A stretch of DNA of 64,000 nt from Dryas octopetala (lineage: Eukaryota; Streptophyta; Magnoliopsida; Rosales; Rosaceae), in assembly GCA_963921425.1 (NCBI GenBank), contig OY992832.1, positions 13,205,249-13,269,248 of the forward strand, read 5' to 3'. The notes under the pieces are model-generated. The model saw nothing but the letters and a program-made list of their open reading frames with translations, was not told where the DNA came from and ran no database searches. This document shows positions 45,279-58,232 of this stretch, piece by piece (the stretch's first letter is position 1; every line of letters starts with the position of its first letter). Both the position numbers and the translations under genes were made by a program.

Positions 45279-45625
45279 GGATTTGGAAATATTTGTTCAT
45301 GGATTTCTCTGCAAGAAACATACTTATGGTCAGTAGATTGGAACTATTAGTTTAGCATATATATGGTACAATAATTACAATATCATAATCTTTTCCTCTG
45401 AATGTTTATTAGTAATATTGAAACCAATCGGGGGAACAGTTGGACTATGTTTGTCACCATATTGTTTGTCTGAATGTCACAAACTGTTGGACTTATATAA
45501 CAAAAGATGCTACTTAAACAAACATATATTGTTCCAAACTGTTGGACTCAGACCAAAAAAAAAAAAAAACTGTTGGACTATGTTTGACACAAACTGTTGG
45601 ACTTATTGAATAAAAGATGCTCCTG

Positions 45626-45638
45626 AACTTGTATAAAA
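45626..45638 (+). promoter_or_regulatory. TATA box of the second hormone-binding gene
   Basis: TTGTATAAAAATA about 95 bases before the ATG at 45728. The pseudogene copy has GAATGAATAAAAC in the equivalent place. Confidence 0.5.
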
Positions 45639-45727
45639 ATAAAAGCAGTCTCACTGCTCACATACCACCTCATCAATCACATTGTTCTTCAGAGCTCCAT
45701 CTGAAAGATTTTCGGGTTCGAAGAGCC

Positions 45728-46696
45728 ATGGTGGCCATAGAGAAAAGAGCTCAAAAAACAGTTGGTGTTGGAGTTGAACCCCTTTGGAAAGCCATGGTCA
45801 AAGATATAGTTTCTGTTTTACCAAAGATAATGCCTGATATAATTTACAGTGTAGACTTGATTGAGGGAGATGGTGGCCTTGGTTCTATTTTGCTCATCAA
45901 TCTCGGCCGTGGTTAGTACTTCAATTATCCAATTTCTGTTTATAGTTGGGTGCAAAACTAGTCAGCTGGATGTTTTTCTTAGTAGCGCTTTTATTAGGGA
46001 TACATAACAAAATTCATTAAAAACAAAATTTGCTTCCTGCATATTTATTTGAAGAATTCCTAAAAGAAAGTAAGAAACACTAGGTGCTTCTCCTGAAAGC
46101 ACTGCTTTTGTAACCTCAAGAAGCACTATTGTCTACTTGTACTGAACACAATAGAAAGTGTTTTTGGTTACCCAAAAAGACATACTGCTAGAAGCACTCC
46201 TAAACAAGAGTCACAGATTCATATCAATTACTTAGTTTTAGCTCTTATGTTTCTTGTCATTGCTTTTGTTCATTGAAAATGAACCTTCACATGTAGACTT
46301 TTTGAAGACGTACCCTAGCCTTTTTGGCCTTCTGGCTAATAACAAGTTGGTGTATGTTGTTTGAAACCAACAGCGTGATGTTGATGGAAGTTTTTTTGTT
46401 TGAACAAAATGTCAGATGCACAATCAACTAAACCACAGACTGAGAAGATTGTGGCACTTGATGAGACTGAGTATCGATTTGCACTGCAAGTACTAGATGG
46501 CCCGGCACTAACAATGCGCGATTTTTCTTCGTTGACAACAACTTTCAAACTGAGTGCAATTGGAGAGCAGGAGACCCTGGTAGATATGAAAGTGGAATTT
46601 GAGACTGAAAAAGAAGAAGCTGATATGGCAGAGGTTGCAATGCAGCCAGTGACTTCTTTCATTCAACTCCTGGAGAAACATGTACTGGAATCATAG
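45728..46696 (+). CDS. Phytohormone-binding protein (PR-10/Bet v 1 superfamily), two exons
   Basis: Encodes 154 residues. Exons are 45728-45911 and 46416-46696; the junction joins G to AT as in the neighbouring copies, with donor GTTAGT and acceptor TGTCAG. The protein resembles the cytokinin-specific/phytohormone-binding branch of the Bet v 1 fold, small soluble proteins with a hydrophobic pocket that binds cytokinins or gibberellins. Visible features are the N-terminal strand with VGVGVEPLWKAMVKD, the glycine-rich loop IEGDGGLGS, and a C-terminal helix ending LLEKHVLES. It has diverged from the third copy at 49169, notably in the middle (DGPALTMRDFSSL), so its ligand may differ. The intron carries about 200 bases absent from the first copy. 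Confidence 0.85.
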
Positions 46697-48137
46697 AATG
46701 TGTTCATTATTGTTCTTGACTATATATCACAGCAATAATCCTACTGCAATTTGTTTTATCAAATCATGTCAATTAATGTTTGATTAATTCAGGTAAAATT
46801 AGGTGCTCATCAAATGAATCCAAAACTCACCACTGAGAATACCCATCAAATATTCCTCTACTAATTTAGGAGCACAAAAACAGGAGGGCATTTGTCAAGT
46901 TATCTATACTAAGTTTTTTATTTGTGAGTTCTAAATTGGTATAGATTTTCGATTATTCTATAATGAATATGTTATACTTTTAATGAAAATAAGGATCATA
47001 TGATTGAGGTCCACCCTTTTCTAGGGGTGCGTTACGAATAGGGTGTTCTAATTTCAATCTAAAAAATTTCAGAATAAAATTTATATTCTAAAAAATTAGA
47101 ATTTCAACATCTCATTCCGATTTGAAATTTTTAGATAAAAAATCTGAATTTTCACATTTTCTAAATATTTTTTAGAGCATCTTTGGATTCTTTTTTTGTG
47201 AATAATGATGAAACTAACAAAAAAAATCAAAAGACAATAGGATTCTGGTGTGTTTCAATGTTTATATTAAAATATAATTAAACTATATCTCTAATTTTTT
47301 TAAAAACATACAAAATATTAATTTAAATAACATTTAGAACCATATCATAAAAAAATATCTAAAAAAGCAGAAAAAAGAAAAGAAATAATCTAGCAAGTAC
47401 GTTTTCGTTGCATGGAAAAACAAGAATGTGTGCTTGCACTTGCTTTCATAAACTAAATGATAAAATATATAATATTACAAAACCAATTAGCATAATTTTA
47501 GAAATATCAAATCAGAATGTCTTTGAAAAATTTCTGATAAGAATTCGGATTGGATCGAAATTTACAAAAACATTCCAATTCCAATCCAATTTTTTTTTTT
47601 TTGAAATTTTCTGATTTTCGGATTTATTTGGGACATTCTAAAATTAGAAATTTTCGGATCAAAATCACACCCGTAACCCTTCCAATATATATGTTCTCAT
47701 AATCCATACCGTCTAAAAAGAACCCGTCAAAGATTATCTCATTAATAGAACTATATAGAAGGCTGACTGAGCTATAGAACGGTTTACTCCACAAATTTTA
47801 TTTTTTTTTACGCACATTTTTAGGGCCATAGCCCATAGCTCATTGCCAACAACCCCCAACCAGGGCCTACAACAAACAGCCCACAGTCCACAACCTTCAG
47901 CCCATTCCATTTTAATTTTTGGTTCTGTCCGTGCATCAAATAAAGGTTTTTTGGATTGCATGGTCTACAGAAAGGATTTGGCCTTTTCACAATAAAGTTA
48001 AATTACATACAATGCATTTATTACAATGTATCTGATTTGAATCCGAAATTTTGAAATGACTAAATGCTGTGTAAAAATATTATGAATTTGAAATTAATTA
48101 CTAAGTACAATGAATGATTTTAAATGATTCATTGTAC
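46697..48137. other. Intergenic, repeat-like AT-rich DNA
   Basis: 47027-47690 has weakly matching inverted ends (AGGGGTGCGTTACG; CACCCGTAACCCT) and symmetrical AATTTTTAGA words inside, suggestive of an old DNA element, but the match is poor. No gene. Confidence 0.35.
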
Positions 48138-48140
48138 TTA

Positions 48141-48556
48141 GGCTTAGTTTGAGATTGCTGTGAGAAAAAACGGCTGTAAAGTAAAGCAGCTGTGAATTAA
48201 AGTCAGCTGTGAAGTAAATCAGTTGAGTGTTTGGTAAACTATATTTTCAAAAGTGTTATAGGTACAAAAAGCAGTATGAAGGTGTTTGGTAAATTGTAAT
48301 GTAAAACTGTTGTGACTATTTATAATTACTAAAATGAGGGTATTATGGGTAAAATAAAATTTTCATTATTGCTGTGATTCACTGCAGCTTTCAAAAGCGC
48401 CTATAAACTTGCTTTCTATTTTTGCTATAAGGAGTTGAGAATTGTGGGGCAAAACACTTTTTCATTTTTTTACCAAACACCAAAACTGTTATGGGTGATT
48501 GAGAATTGTCATCCACAGCAGCTTTTGGGTCCTCCACAACAATCTCAAACGGGACC
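48141..48556. mobile_element. Harbinger/Tourist-like MITE, 416 bp
   Basis: Left end GGCTTAGTTTGAGATTGCTG; right end reverse complement GGTCCCGTTTGAGATTGTTG. TTA flanks both sides (48138-48140 and 48557-48559). The interior repeats CAGCTGTGAA and has no coding capacity. It is a different subfamily from the elements at 819 and 29559. Confidence 0.75.
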
Positions 48557-48559
48557 TTA

Positions 48560-49743
<1,184 letters not shown>

Positions 49744-50103
49744 AACTTTGTTATGTTTCAATGTCGGTTGGGCTGTTAAGGCAGAGCACCATGAGAATAG
49801 TCCTAGTGAGTTCAGTAAGGGCTTGACCGTTTCAATTTTATATGGTAATCTTTGACATGAATGAGAAATTTTGGGCCAGTTTCTTGAGCTGGGGGAGAAC
49901 CCATTTTGAACTTGCAAACTCACTTGCTAGAAAGAACTGTGGGAAAGCCTATGCTTTTGTTTGACTTGGGCTTTAATACATGGAGAAATATGACACACTT
50001 TTCCCACATCAGGAAATTACATAACTTTGATTAGCTAAAACAAACAACAGCACACTTACTTTTACTGCCAAGATTATTATTCCCTGGAAGCTAAAGCTTC
50101 CTC

Positions 50104-51635
50104 TCATTTCTTGCAAACAATCCCATATCCTGAGGATCTTCTGGTGCAGTCAAGTGTGCCATAATCCACAACTGCAGACTTTTATTTCTCTGCCACACTT
50201 TCCTCTGAGAACATGCAAGAAGCACAATCTGCAGAGAGAAGTGATGTGGTTCTGTATTTGTCTTCACCCCCCACAACTGGCATTGCCACTCCAGGCTTTG
50301 CTGGGTTCTCAAAATCAGGCCTGTAAGTCCTTCCAAGCACTCCCTCAGCTTTTGGGGACAGGGCAAGGAACCTGAACTGAACCTCCTAGTGGACAAAGCA
50401 GTCATCAGAAGGCACTTGGTAGTTGTGGATTCTATCATCTTCATTGGTCACTGGCACCACATTGATCAAAATCTCAGCAACATCATTCAGTGATACGTTG
50501 ACACTGTTCTTGCTTGATATTCTCTCAACTTTAACATCTTTTTTCTGGAGAGTACCAAGTGGAGAGATAGCCTTCTTGCAAGACTACATTGCTTCCATTG
50601 TAAGTGAATTTCAGATGGTCAAATTGGTTGTCCCATGTAGCTACTTTGGTGGCTTCCACAGAAAAACTGTGAGAGTTGACAAGGATTCCCAGGGCTTGAA
50701 TCCAAGTGTAGTCGCGGGTTCGATCGATCAGCAGGCCTGTGGCCGATGAAGAGGCCATTGATTTGGAGGTTTCTGTCAGAGACTAAGCTGAAGTGCTGGA
50801 TGCTCTTGCCATGGAAATAGAAGACAATGCCATCACCACCAATGAACGGGGATCATAGCATGCTGATCCAGGACTATTGCAGTTTGGTTGCGGTGTAAAA
50901 ATATCAAACATTTCATTAAGTTTGTATTTATATACAACAAGACACTTAATTGTTAGTAATCGTGCGGATTAAATACAATAGTCTCACATTGGATAAGTGA
51001 TATATTTTCTTAAGCTGGCCAAACGAGGTTTTTTAAAATAAATATCACACGTGATTAAGTTAGAGACAATAGTGAAAGTTGAAAGACGCAGGTCACGCAG
51101 GTCTTCAACATAAATTATGAAATAACATATTTTGTATTGTTATTTTTAAGTGATATTCTTTTGCCAGACATGTTATATTATCAAATAATTATAATGAATC
51201 ATATAATCAAATAAGAATACACATGACTACTAATTTAGATTCACAATCTGATAACTGAATGTGAATGTGTGAGAGTATTGTTTAGTAAAATAATATTTCC
51301 GAGTCATTCCTATTGTGATTTATATAAATTTTGAGTACACTAGCTAATACAAAGGAAATGTATGATCGAATTAGGAAAGAATGTTATCTCACGTTTGCAG
51401 TGGGCCTTGCATATAGGTGAATCACAGTCAACATAGCAAACTTTGGCTTTTGGGTCCTCAGAGGCTCAGAGTAACTGCTTGGGCATTCATATGGGCATTC
51501 CACAGTCTTTCCATAGCATCGGCTAGCTGGATTGCTACAGTAAAGAGAAGTATATGCTTTAGCTTGAAACTCTACACCTGCAATAAACAGTACTAGCACA
51601 ATGATTAATGTGGAGCTGCTTTTTAAGACCTCCAT
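50104..51635 (-). pseudogene. Root-cap / LEA-like protein, decayed paralogue
   Basis: Exon 1 starts at 51635 with a good signal peptide (MEVLKSSSTLIIVLVLFIAG) and the cysteine motif CYGKTVECPYECPSSYSE, then a 1-base change shifts DPKAKVCYVDCDSPIC out of frame. Exon 2 (about 50104-50890) contains GPGSACYDPR-like and RDYTWIQALGILVNSHSF segments but is broken by several frame changes and stops, the first right after DPRS. The final codons (SSGYGIVCKK) can still be read to a TGA at 50104-50106. The intron is about 500 bases, against 98 in the intact gene at 41269-42380. Function is lost. Confidence 0.9.
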
Positions 51636-53190
51636 ACTTGAATGCTACGAATATTTAAATAAGGCCTTAAAGCTGATAGATACAAGAACTACATCGGTTT
51701 CCCTTGCTATTTATAGAATTTGCAATGCCATACATTATCTCTTAAGTTTTACTTTACATTTTAGAGATGCTTGTTTTTAAAGCTTGTGATATAATCAAAT
51801 CCGTTAACTGAAATTTGAAGTATGAACATGGGCTTGGTTGGTTTTTTTTGTTTTTTTAACATTGTGAAGGTATTGTCAAAGAGACATGAGACTTGTGTTG
51901 AGAGTAGAATACCACGTAGGTTTTGAGTCTCTTTACTCATTATCCATTAGTTTTGGGTTAGATATTCTAACTTCTACATGATATTATAACCTTCAATGAC
52001 CGCATTGTCAATTGGTTTAGACCAGATACTCTAACTTCTGCATGATATAAAAAAGTTAATAACATATACATTGTTAATTGAATTTGAGTTGTATGCTACT
52101 ATGCTCTAGTTTCTACGATTTGTTCACATAGAAGAGGAATGCCTTCAAATGCAAATTTTCCCACTTGGGTTTGCTTGATCTTGCAAATGATCAAGGATTG
52201 GACTTTTGGTATTAAAATTAGCCATATCTACAAGTACAGAGAAGTAAATGCAATGTATTAACTCCTTGATAAGACGGTCAGAACTAAGAAGCTCAAAGAG
52301 TATAATTTGATGACGTATATTTATATAGGAGGTTAAACAACACTAAATGCCTAAATGGGGTCAACTATTGCCTCAGGCATTCCCCATGATGCACTCCCCA
52401 TTTTTGGGCTGTGCCCTGTGCCTTGTTTTTTTTTTTTTTTGGGGGAAGTAGAAATGTATAAACAAGTCGTAATGTAATCCTTACCAAACAAGTCGTAAAT
52501 TCGTAATTAAGGAGCCATTTATAAACTAATAACAATTTGACATGTATTGATTTTTTTTTAAATTAATCATTAAAAAAGGAAAAGGATAAAAAATTGAATA
52601 TGTGTGAAACTGTATAATTGTATAGTAAGGATGAACTCCTTACATGGCTCACTATTGATAGGCCTGAGCTTCTGAATGCCCCAAATACTTGATCAATAAT
52701 TTTTTTTTAATTTTTTGATCAGGTACATTAGGGATAAATTCATTTATTTATTTATTTTTTAAAATTGTGCTAAGCCCCTTGGTTAATTTTGGATGCATTT
52801 AGAAACTTTCTTGATAATTAATGATAATTTCATCTAGTAGATTAGACCAAATTCCCTTTTTGTTGGAAAGATGTGAGTTCAAATGAACGAAGTTGATTAA
52901 TTAAAAAAATAGATAATTAAGTTTGGGTCTTTTAGAAAAATAATTTTTAGATGAAAATTGGGCGTGTTTTAAAATTTATAAGAAAATTCTTTTAATTCAT
53001 AATAAAGTTCTTTAATTTATAAGATTTTTTTTTTAATTCATAATAAAGTTCTCCCCCGATTTGAAGGGTATTTCCTCTTCTCAGGTGTAGAATCTACCAA
53101 AAATCCTAAAGTTAAAACTTAATATAAAACCGTTAAAGAAGAAAAATAAAATGACTTGATTAAAAACCTAAATCACCACCGATCTTAGTA
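51636..53190. other. Intergenic with second member of a dispersed repeat pair
   Basis: 52916-53050 resembles 34091-34225. A T-run lies at about 52426-52440. No gene seen. Confidence 0.5.
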
Positions 53191-53193
53191 TAA

Positions 53194-53500
53194 GAGCATG
53201 TTTGACAGTGCTTTTAGAAAACTTAAAAGCGCCTTTAAATAGTCACTAACGCTTTTGTTTGCGTTTAGCAAAAAAAATTAAAAATCGCTTTTAAGTTATA
53301 AAAGCACTTGAAAACACTTCCTAATGATCCTCATGAAGCGTTTCCAAATACATTTACAAACTTACTTATATTTTTTTCAAAAAAATTTATATTTTTCTAA
53401 CAAACTGAAAGCACTTTTAGTGAAAGCGCTATTGAGCAAAAACGCTTCCTCCTATAGAAGTACTCCCAAACAGGCTATAGAAGTACTCCCAAACAGGCTA
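53194..53500. mobile_element. Harbinger/Tourist-like MITE, 307 bp
   Basis: Left end GAGCATGTTTGACAGTGCTT; right end reverse complement TAGCCTGTTTGGGAGTACTT. TAA flanks both sides (53191-53193 and 53501-53503). The right end is duplicated: the 23-bp string beginning TATAGAAGTACTCCC occurs twice in tandem. Interior words (AAAAGCGC, GCACTT) are shared with the element at 29559. Confidence 0.7.
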
Positions 53501-53503
53501 TAA

Positions 53504-54514
53504 GAAAAACTCATAAAATGGACTGAACTCTAAGCCTTCCTTAATAAAAAATCAATAATGCTAGTTGTCTCACATTTTTTTCCCACATTTGTATCCCACC
53601 TGATGTGTCATTATTTTACTAGAAGGGTATTTCCTTTTTCTTTTTTAGGTTTTATTTTTTAATTTTTAGTGTCCAATGTATGAATGTCATGTAAGATGGT
53701 ATGAAATTGTGGTATAAAAATGTGGTAAGTGTAGCATTACTGATAAAAAATATACTCCATGAGCCATTTCAGGCCTCAAACCATTTGTCAGTGGGCTTAT
53801 TCTTTTGCTTGTCGGGTCGGGTATTGATCTTCGTCATAAAGTGGACCATAATTTTGGTACCAAAGCCCACCATCTTTAATTTCCCTCCAATCCGATTTCC
53901 AATCCATTGAGTTAACTTGTTTCCTTCGCGGTCGCACACAGCACTCTCGCACCAAAACAAAACCCTAACTCCTACAGTCCTACTGAACCACCCAGCAAAA
54001 AATTACCCATTTGCGATTCAACTCGGTCCAACCAGGTGAGTCACTCTTCACTTTCAATTCTTCAGGAACCTTCCGCGTAAACTTCTAGTGTATTTTACAC
54101 ACATTTTCCAATATATTCTGACTACAAAATGGAAAATTAGGCCACAAATTTTGATTTAGTTTAATTTGTGTCGTCACTCTGAGTGATAGTAACTCTGATT
54201 TCTTGGTTTGACTCACTGGTTGGATTTAGCAATAACATTGGGTTTGAGGAAAGTGATTGATATATGTGAATTGTCTGTTCAATTTATGTATAAAGATGAT
54301 CAATGTATCAATGATTGATGCGAGGAGGATATAAACATATTGCTAAATGGGTTTTGACGAAATTGGTGAAAATGAAATACCCATTTGATAATAATTTGCT
54401 TAAGGTGATATGCTCGTGGATCTTAAGAAATGTGAGGTTGTGTTCTTGATTGGTTTCTAATCTAACTACTTGATTTGGGTTAAGAAGTTGTTGTTGAGAG
54501 AACACTATAGGGTA
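53504..54514. other. LDL2 promoter and 5' UTR with probable intron
   Basis: A good donor occurs at 54036 (ACCAG then GTGAGTCAC), following a region with CAAAACCCTAACTCC typical of a leader. The acceptor is uncertain (candidate CACTATAG at 54510, only four bases before the ATG). No separate gene. Confidence 0.4.
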
Positions 54515-56898
54515 ATGGAGAAGCCAGGTTCAGATGGTTCTGCTACTAAGCGGTCTCTGAGGAAGAAAGCAGGTCTGCGAAATTATGATGAGAATCTGAT
54601 GGATGATCTCATAGAGAAGCATTTGGGTGGTACTTTGAAAAAAAGGAATAGAACCATGGAGGATTTGGAGAAAGAGACGGAAACTGAGGCCATGATTGCG
54701 TTGTCCCTTGGGTTCCCCATTGATGAGTTGCTTGAGGAGGAAATTAAAGCTGGGGTGGTCAGTGAGTTGGGTGGGAAGCTGCAGAATGATTATATTGTTG
54801 TGAGGAATCATATTTTAGCAAGGTGGAGGGGTAATGTGCGAGTGTGGCTTTCAAAAGGACAGATTAAAGAAACTGTGAGCGGTGAGTATGAGCATTTGAT
54901 ATCTTCAGCTTACGATTTTCTTTTGTATAATGGATACATTAATTTTGGGGTTGCACCATCATTTGTGGCTCATATGCCTGAGGAGGCAACCGAAGGGACT
55001 GTCATTATTGTTGGTGCAGGACTTGCTGGGCTAGCTGCCGCAAGGCAGCTTCTGTCATTGGGTTTCAAGGTGGCTGTTTTAGAAGGTAGAAGTCGACCTG
55101 GTGGAAGAGTTTACACACAAAAGATGGGGCAGGGTGGCAAATTTTCTGCCGTGGATCTTGGTGGCAGTGTCATTACTGGCATCCATGCTAATCCTCTTGG
55201 AGTTATGGCCAGGCAGCTTTCTATTCCACTTCATAAGGTCAGAGATAAGTGCCCCTTGTACAAGCCTGATGGGACACCTGTTGATAAGGAAATTGATTCT
55301 AGGATTGAAGTCATTTTTAATAAGTTGCTTGACAAAGTCATGGAACTCAGACAAACTATGGGTGGGTTTGCAAATGATATTTCTCTGGGTTCAGTTTTGG
55401 AGACACTGAGGCAGTTGTATGCTGTTGCTAGAAGTAGTGAGGAGAGACAACTTCTTGATTGGCATCTTGCAAATTTGGAATATGCAAATGCTGGATGTTT
55501 ATCAAATCTCTCAGCTGCCTATTGGGATCAGGATGATCCTTACGAAATGGGTGGGGACCACTGCTTTCTTGCTGGAGGTAATTGGAGATTGATAAAAGCA
55601 TTGTGTGAAGGAGTTCCCATATTCTATGGAAAGACTGTCAATTCTATTAGTTATGGAGATGAAGGGATTGAAGTTATTGCAGGGGACCAAGTGTTCCGAG
55701 GGGATATGGTCCTATGCACTGTTCCTCTTGGAGTTCTGAAAAAAGGTTCTATCAGATTTGAACCTGGGTTGCCCCAAAAGAAGCTTGCAGCAATTGAAAG
55801 GTTGGGGTTTGGGCTGCTGAACAAAGTAGCCATGGTTTTTCCTCATGTTTTCTGGGGAGAAGACTTGGATACTTTTGGATGTCTCAATGAACATGGCCGT
55901 AAACGTGGAGAGTACTTTTTGTTCTATGGCTACCATACTGTTTCTGGAGGTCCAGTTCTCATTGCACTGGTGGCTGGAGAAGCTGCACAAACATTTGAAT
56001 TCACAGAGCCATCCATATTGCTCCATCGAGTTTTAAGCGTCCTCAGAGGTATGTATTTATCAATAAAGGATTGATTTGTAGTTCTCTTGTTTTACGTCTT
56101 TGTGTCATAATCTTTTGGGATTTTTGAAAGCTTCCATCTAGATCTGCTTGTCTGATAGATTTTTCTTTTCCATTTCCCTGTTCAGGTATATATAGTCCTA
56201 AGGGCATTGATGTGCCTAATCCAATTCAAACCATATGTACAAGATGGGGCAGTGATCCCCTTTCCTATGGTTCATACTCTCATGTTAGAGTACAGTCATC
56301 TGGTGGTGACTATGATTTACTTGCAGAGAGTGTGGGAAACCGGCTGTTCTTTGCAGGTGAGGCCACAATTAGGCAACATCCAGCTACCATGCATGGGGCC
56401 TTCCTGAGTGGCCTAAGAGAAGCTTCGTGCATATATCGTGCCACAAGGCGTAGCCAAAACAATCCAAGGAAAGTCATGCAAAGGAATGTTGGACCAAGCA
56501 ATGATATGCTATTAGATCTATTCAAGAAACCTGATCTAGAATTTGGGAATTTTTCGTTTGTATTTGATCCTTCAACAGAGGACCCAAAATCAATAGGGCT
56601 TATGAGAGTTAGTGTTGGGAGTAGTGAAGACAGCTATAAACAAGAGTTAGCAAACAGCTTGCAACATTCCTTAAATGTACCCTTGCAGCTTTACACATTT
56701 ATATCTCGTGAGCAGGCATGTGGGTTAGAACTGGTGACAGGAGGTGATGAAAGTAGGTTATCATACTTGGTGAAAAATCTTGGCTTGACGCTGATGGGAC
56801 CTGGTGCCCTAGGAACTGTAGGGAATTCATTGACAGTTAGTATTGCCAATGCACGAAGAGGCAGGGGCAGGAATCGCATGTCTGCTGGACGGCAATAA
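54515..56898 (+). CDS. LDL2: Lysine-specific histone demethylase LDL2 (LSD1-like), two exons
   Basis: Encodes 748 residues in exons 54515-56048 and 56186-56898 (donor GTATGT, acceptor TTCAG, G-GT junction in frame). LSD1-type enzymes use FAD to remove mono- and dimethyl marks from histone H3 lysine 4; plant LDL proteins act in flowering and gene silencing in the nucleus. An Arg/Lys-rich N-terminus is followed by a SWIRM domain (about 55-150, with [11 protein letters not shown] and [12 protein letters not shown]). The amine-oxidase domain starts with the dinucleotide-binding motif [17 protein letters not shown] (163-179) and ends near [20 protein letters not shown]. The lysine matching the FAD-contacting residue of LSD1 is K437 (GLLNKVAM). 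The helical Tower insert of animal LSD1 is absent. Length, N-terminus and C-terminal extension ([10 protein letters not shown]) fit LDL2 better than LDL1 or FLD. Confidence 0.94.
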
Positions 56899-58232
56899 GT
56901 TGCTGTCAGTTGCAAGAACTTGATGTTTAGGTCTTTTGTGCATTGACATGGATGGAGTCTTTTGATGTATACGCATGCTACATGAAAGGTTGCTGGAATT
57001 CAGAGTGCCTTTGTTTTCAGGCGCACACTTCTGTATATCATTGAGCGATTGGTTATTTGGTAGCTTCGAAAGAGAAGTTGATCTCTTGGAGTTGAATTGG
57101 GGAAGCCCATTGTTTGTTTCTGTAGAACATGTTTTAGTCTGACCTTGACCCAGATAGCGGCTAACTAGACAGTCTTTAGCCATTCACGTGGCTGTGAAAT
57201 TTTGATTAGGTTGAAGACCTTATTACTTGTACAAGCTTCCCATATTTGTAGGGAACATAATATCAGTAAACATTTAAAGATATAGAATCTTTTTGAATGT
57301 CATGTGCTCTATCTCTAATCATAAATTTTTGTAATGCACACTAGATTTTTTTTTTTTTTTTTAACCCTTCCTCTTTTCTACTTATGTGTGTTGTCGTGTT
57401 GATGCATTAACGGGCTCTTTCTAATTTGCTTCGAGTGTTCGAGAGGTTCACTTAACTATCGGGTGTTCTATTTGGCAAGGACGATATGGTGCAAATTTGT
57501 TATTAGTAGCAAATCTTGGAAAAAATTTTAGTGTCCCACTTTCCAAAACTTTCTTGTAAATTTCGTCAGATGACTTTGATCATCTGGTAACTTCAGTAAA
57601 CAACCTTTTAGTCCTAAATCAGCTCTCTTTTTTTTTTTTTTTACCACATCCTAAATCAGCTCTTAAATGAAGTTTTTAGAACACACTTTGGTGTCTAGTT
57701 TCCAAAATTTAATATGGAAATAGACAATGAAGGACCTTAGTCTATTTTCTAATATCAAATATGAAATTAGTATAAACTGCGCTTTAGCAAGCTCAAGACT
57801 AATAATAGCGCTATTACCTGTTTTTCCTACTCCTCAAAAAAAGTTTTTAAGACGAAACCATTTTACTTAACCCACCCACTTACTAGCATAATGTCCAAAA
57901 GCTACGCATAACCTTAATTGCTTATCTTTTTTTTTAAAAAGTAATTTCACTAGGGAATATATAAAAAATAGGTGGCGAGAGTAATTTGGGGGTGACAATC
58001 ACTCTAAAACATAATTCGAATGATTGCAAACATAAACCCAACCAAGACAATGAATACTCATAAAAAAAAAATAAAAAAAAAACCATTGAAATAGAAAGCC
58101 ACATTGTTATGAAGTCATTTGAAAATTTAGAATTTTACAACCATTCCACTAAAAGATATGAAGTCTCAAATTTATTAATGTACCTATTACTAAGCAAAAC
58201 AAGCTATGGCATGAAGCTAGGGAGGGATGAGT
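56899..58232. other. LDL2 3' UTR and intergenic DNA
   Basis: Probably LDL2 3' UTR to about 57250, then AT-rich DNA with T-runs at about 57346-57362 and 57628-57642. Ends in the 3' UTR of the minus-strand ULT gene. No other gene. Confidence 0.5.

Noticed and set aside
47027..47690. Possible MITE with GGGTGCGTTACG ends
   Set aside because: The inverted match is weak and no target duplication could be found; mentioned only in the gap description.
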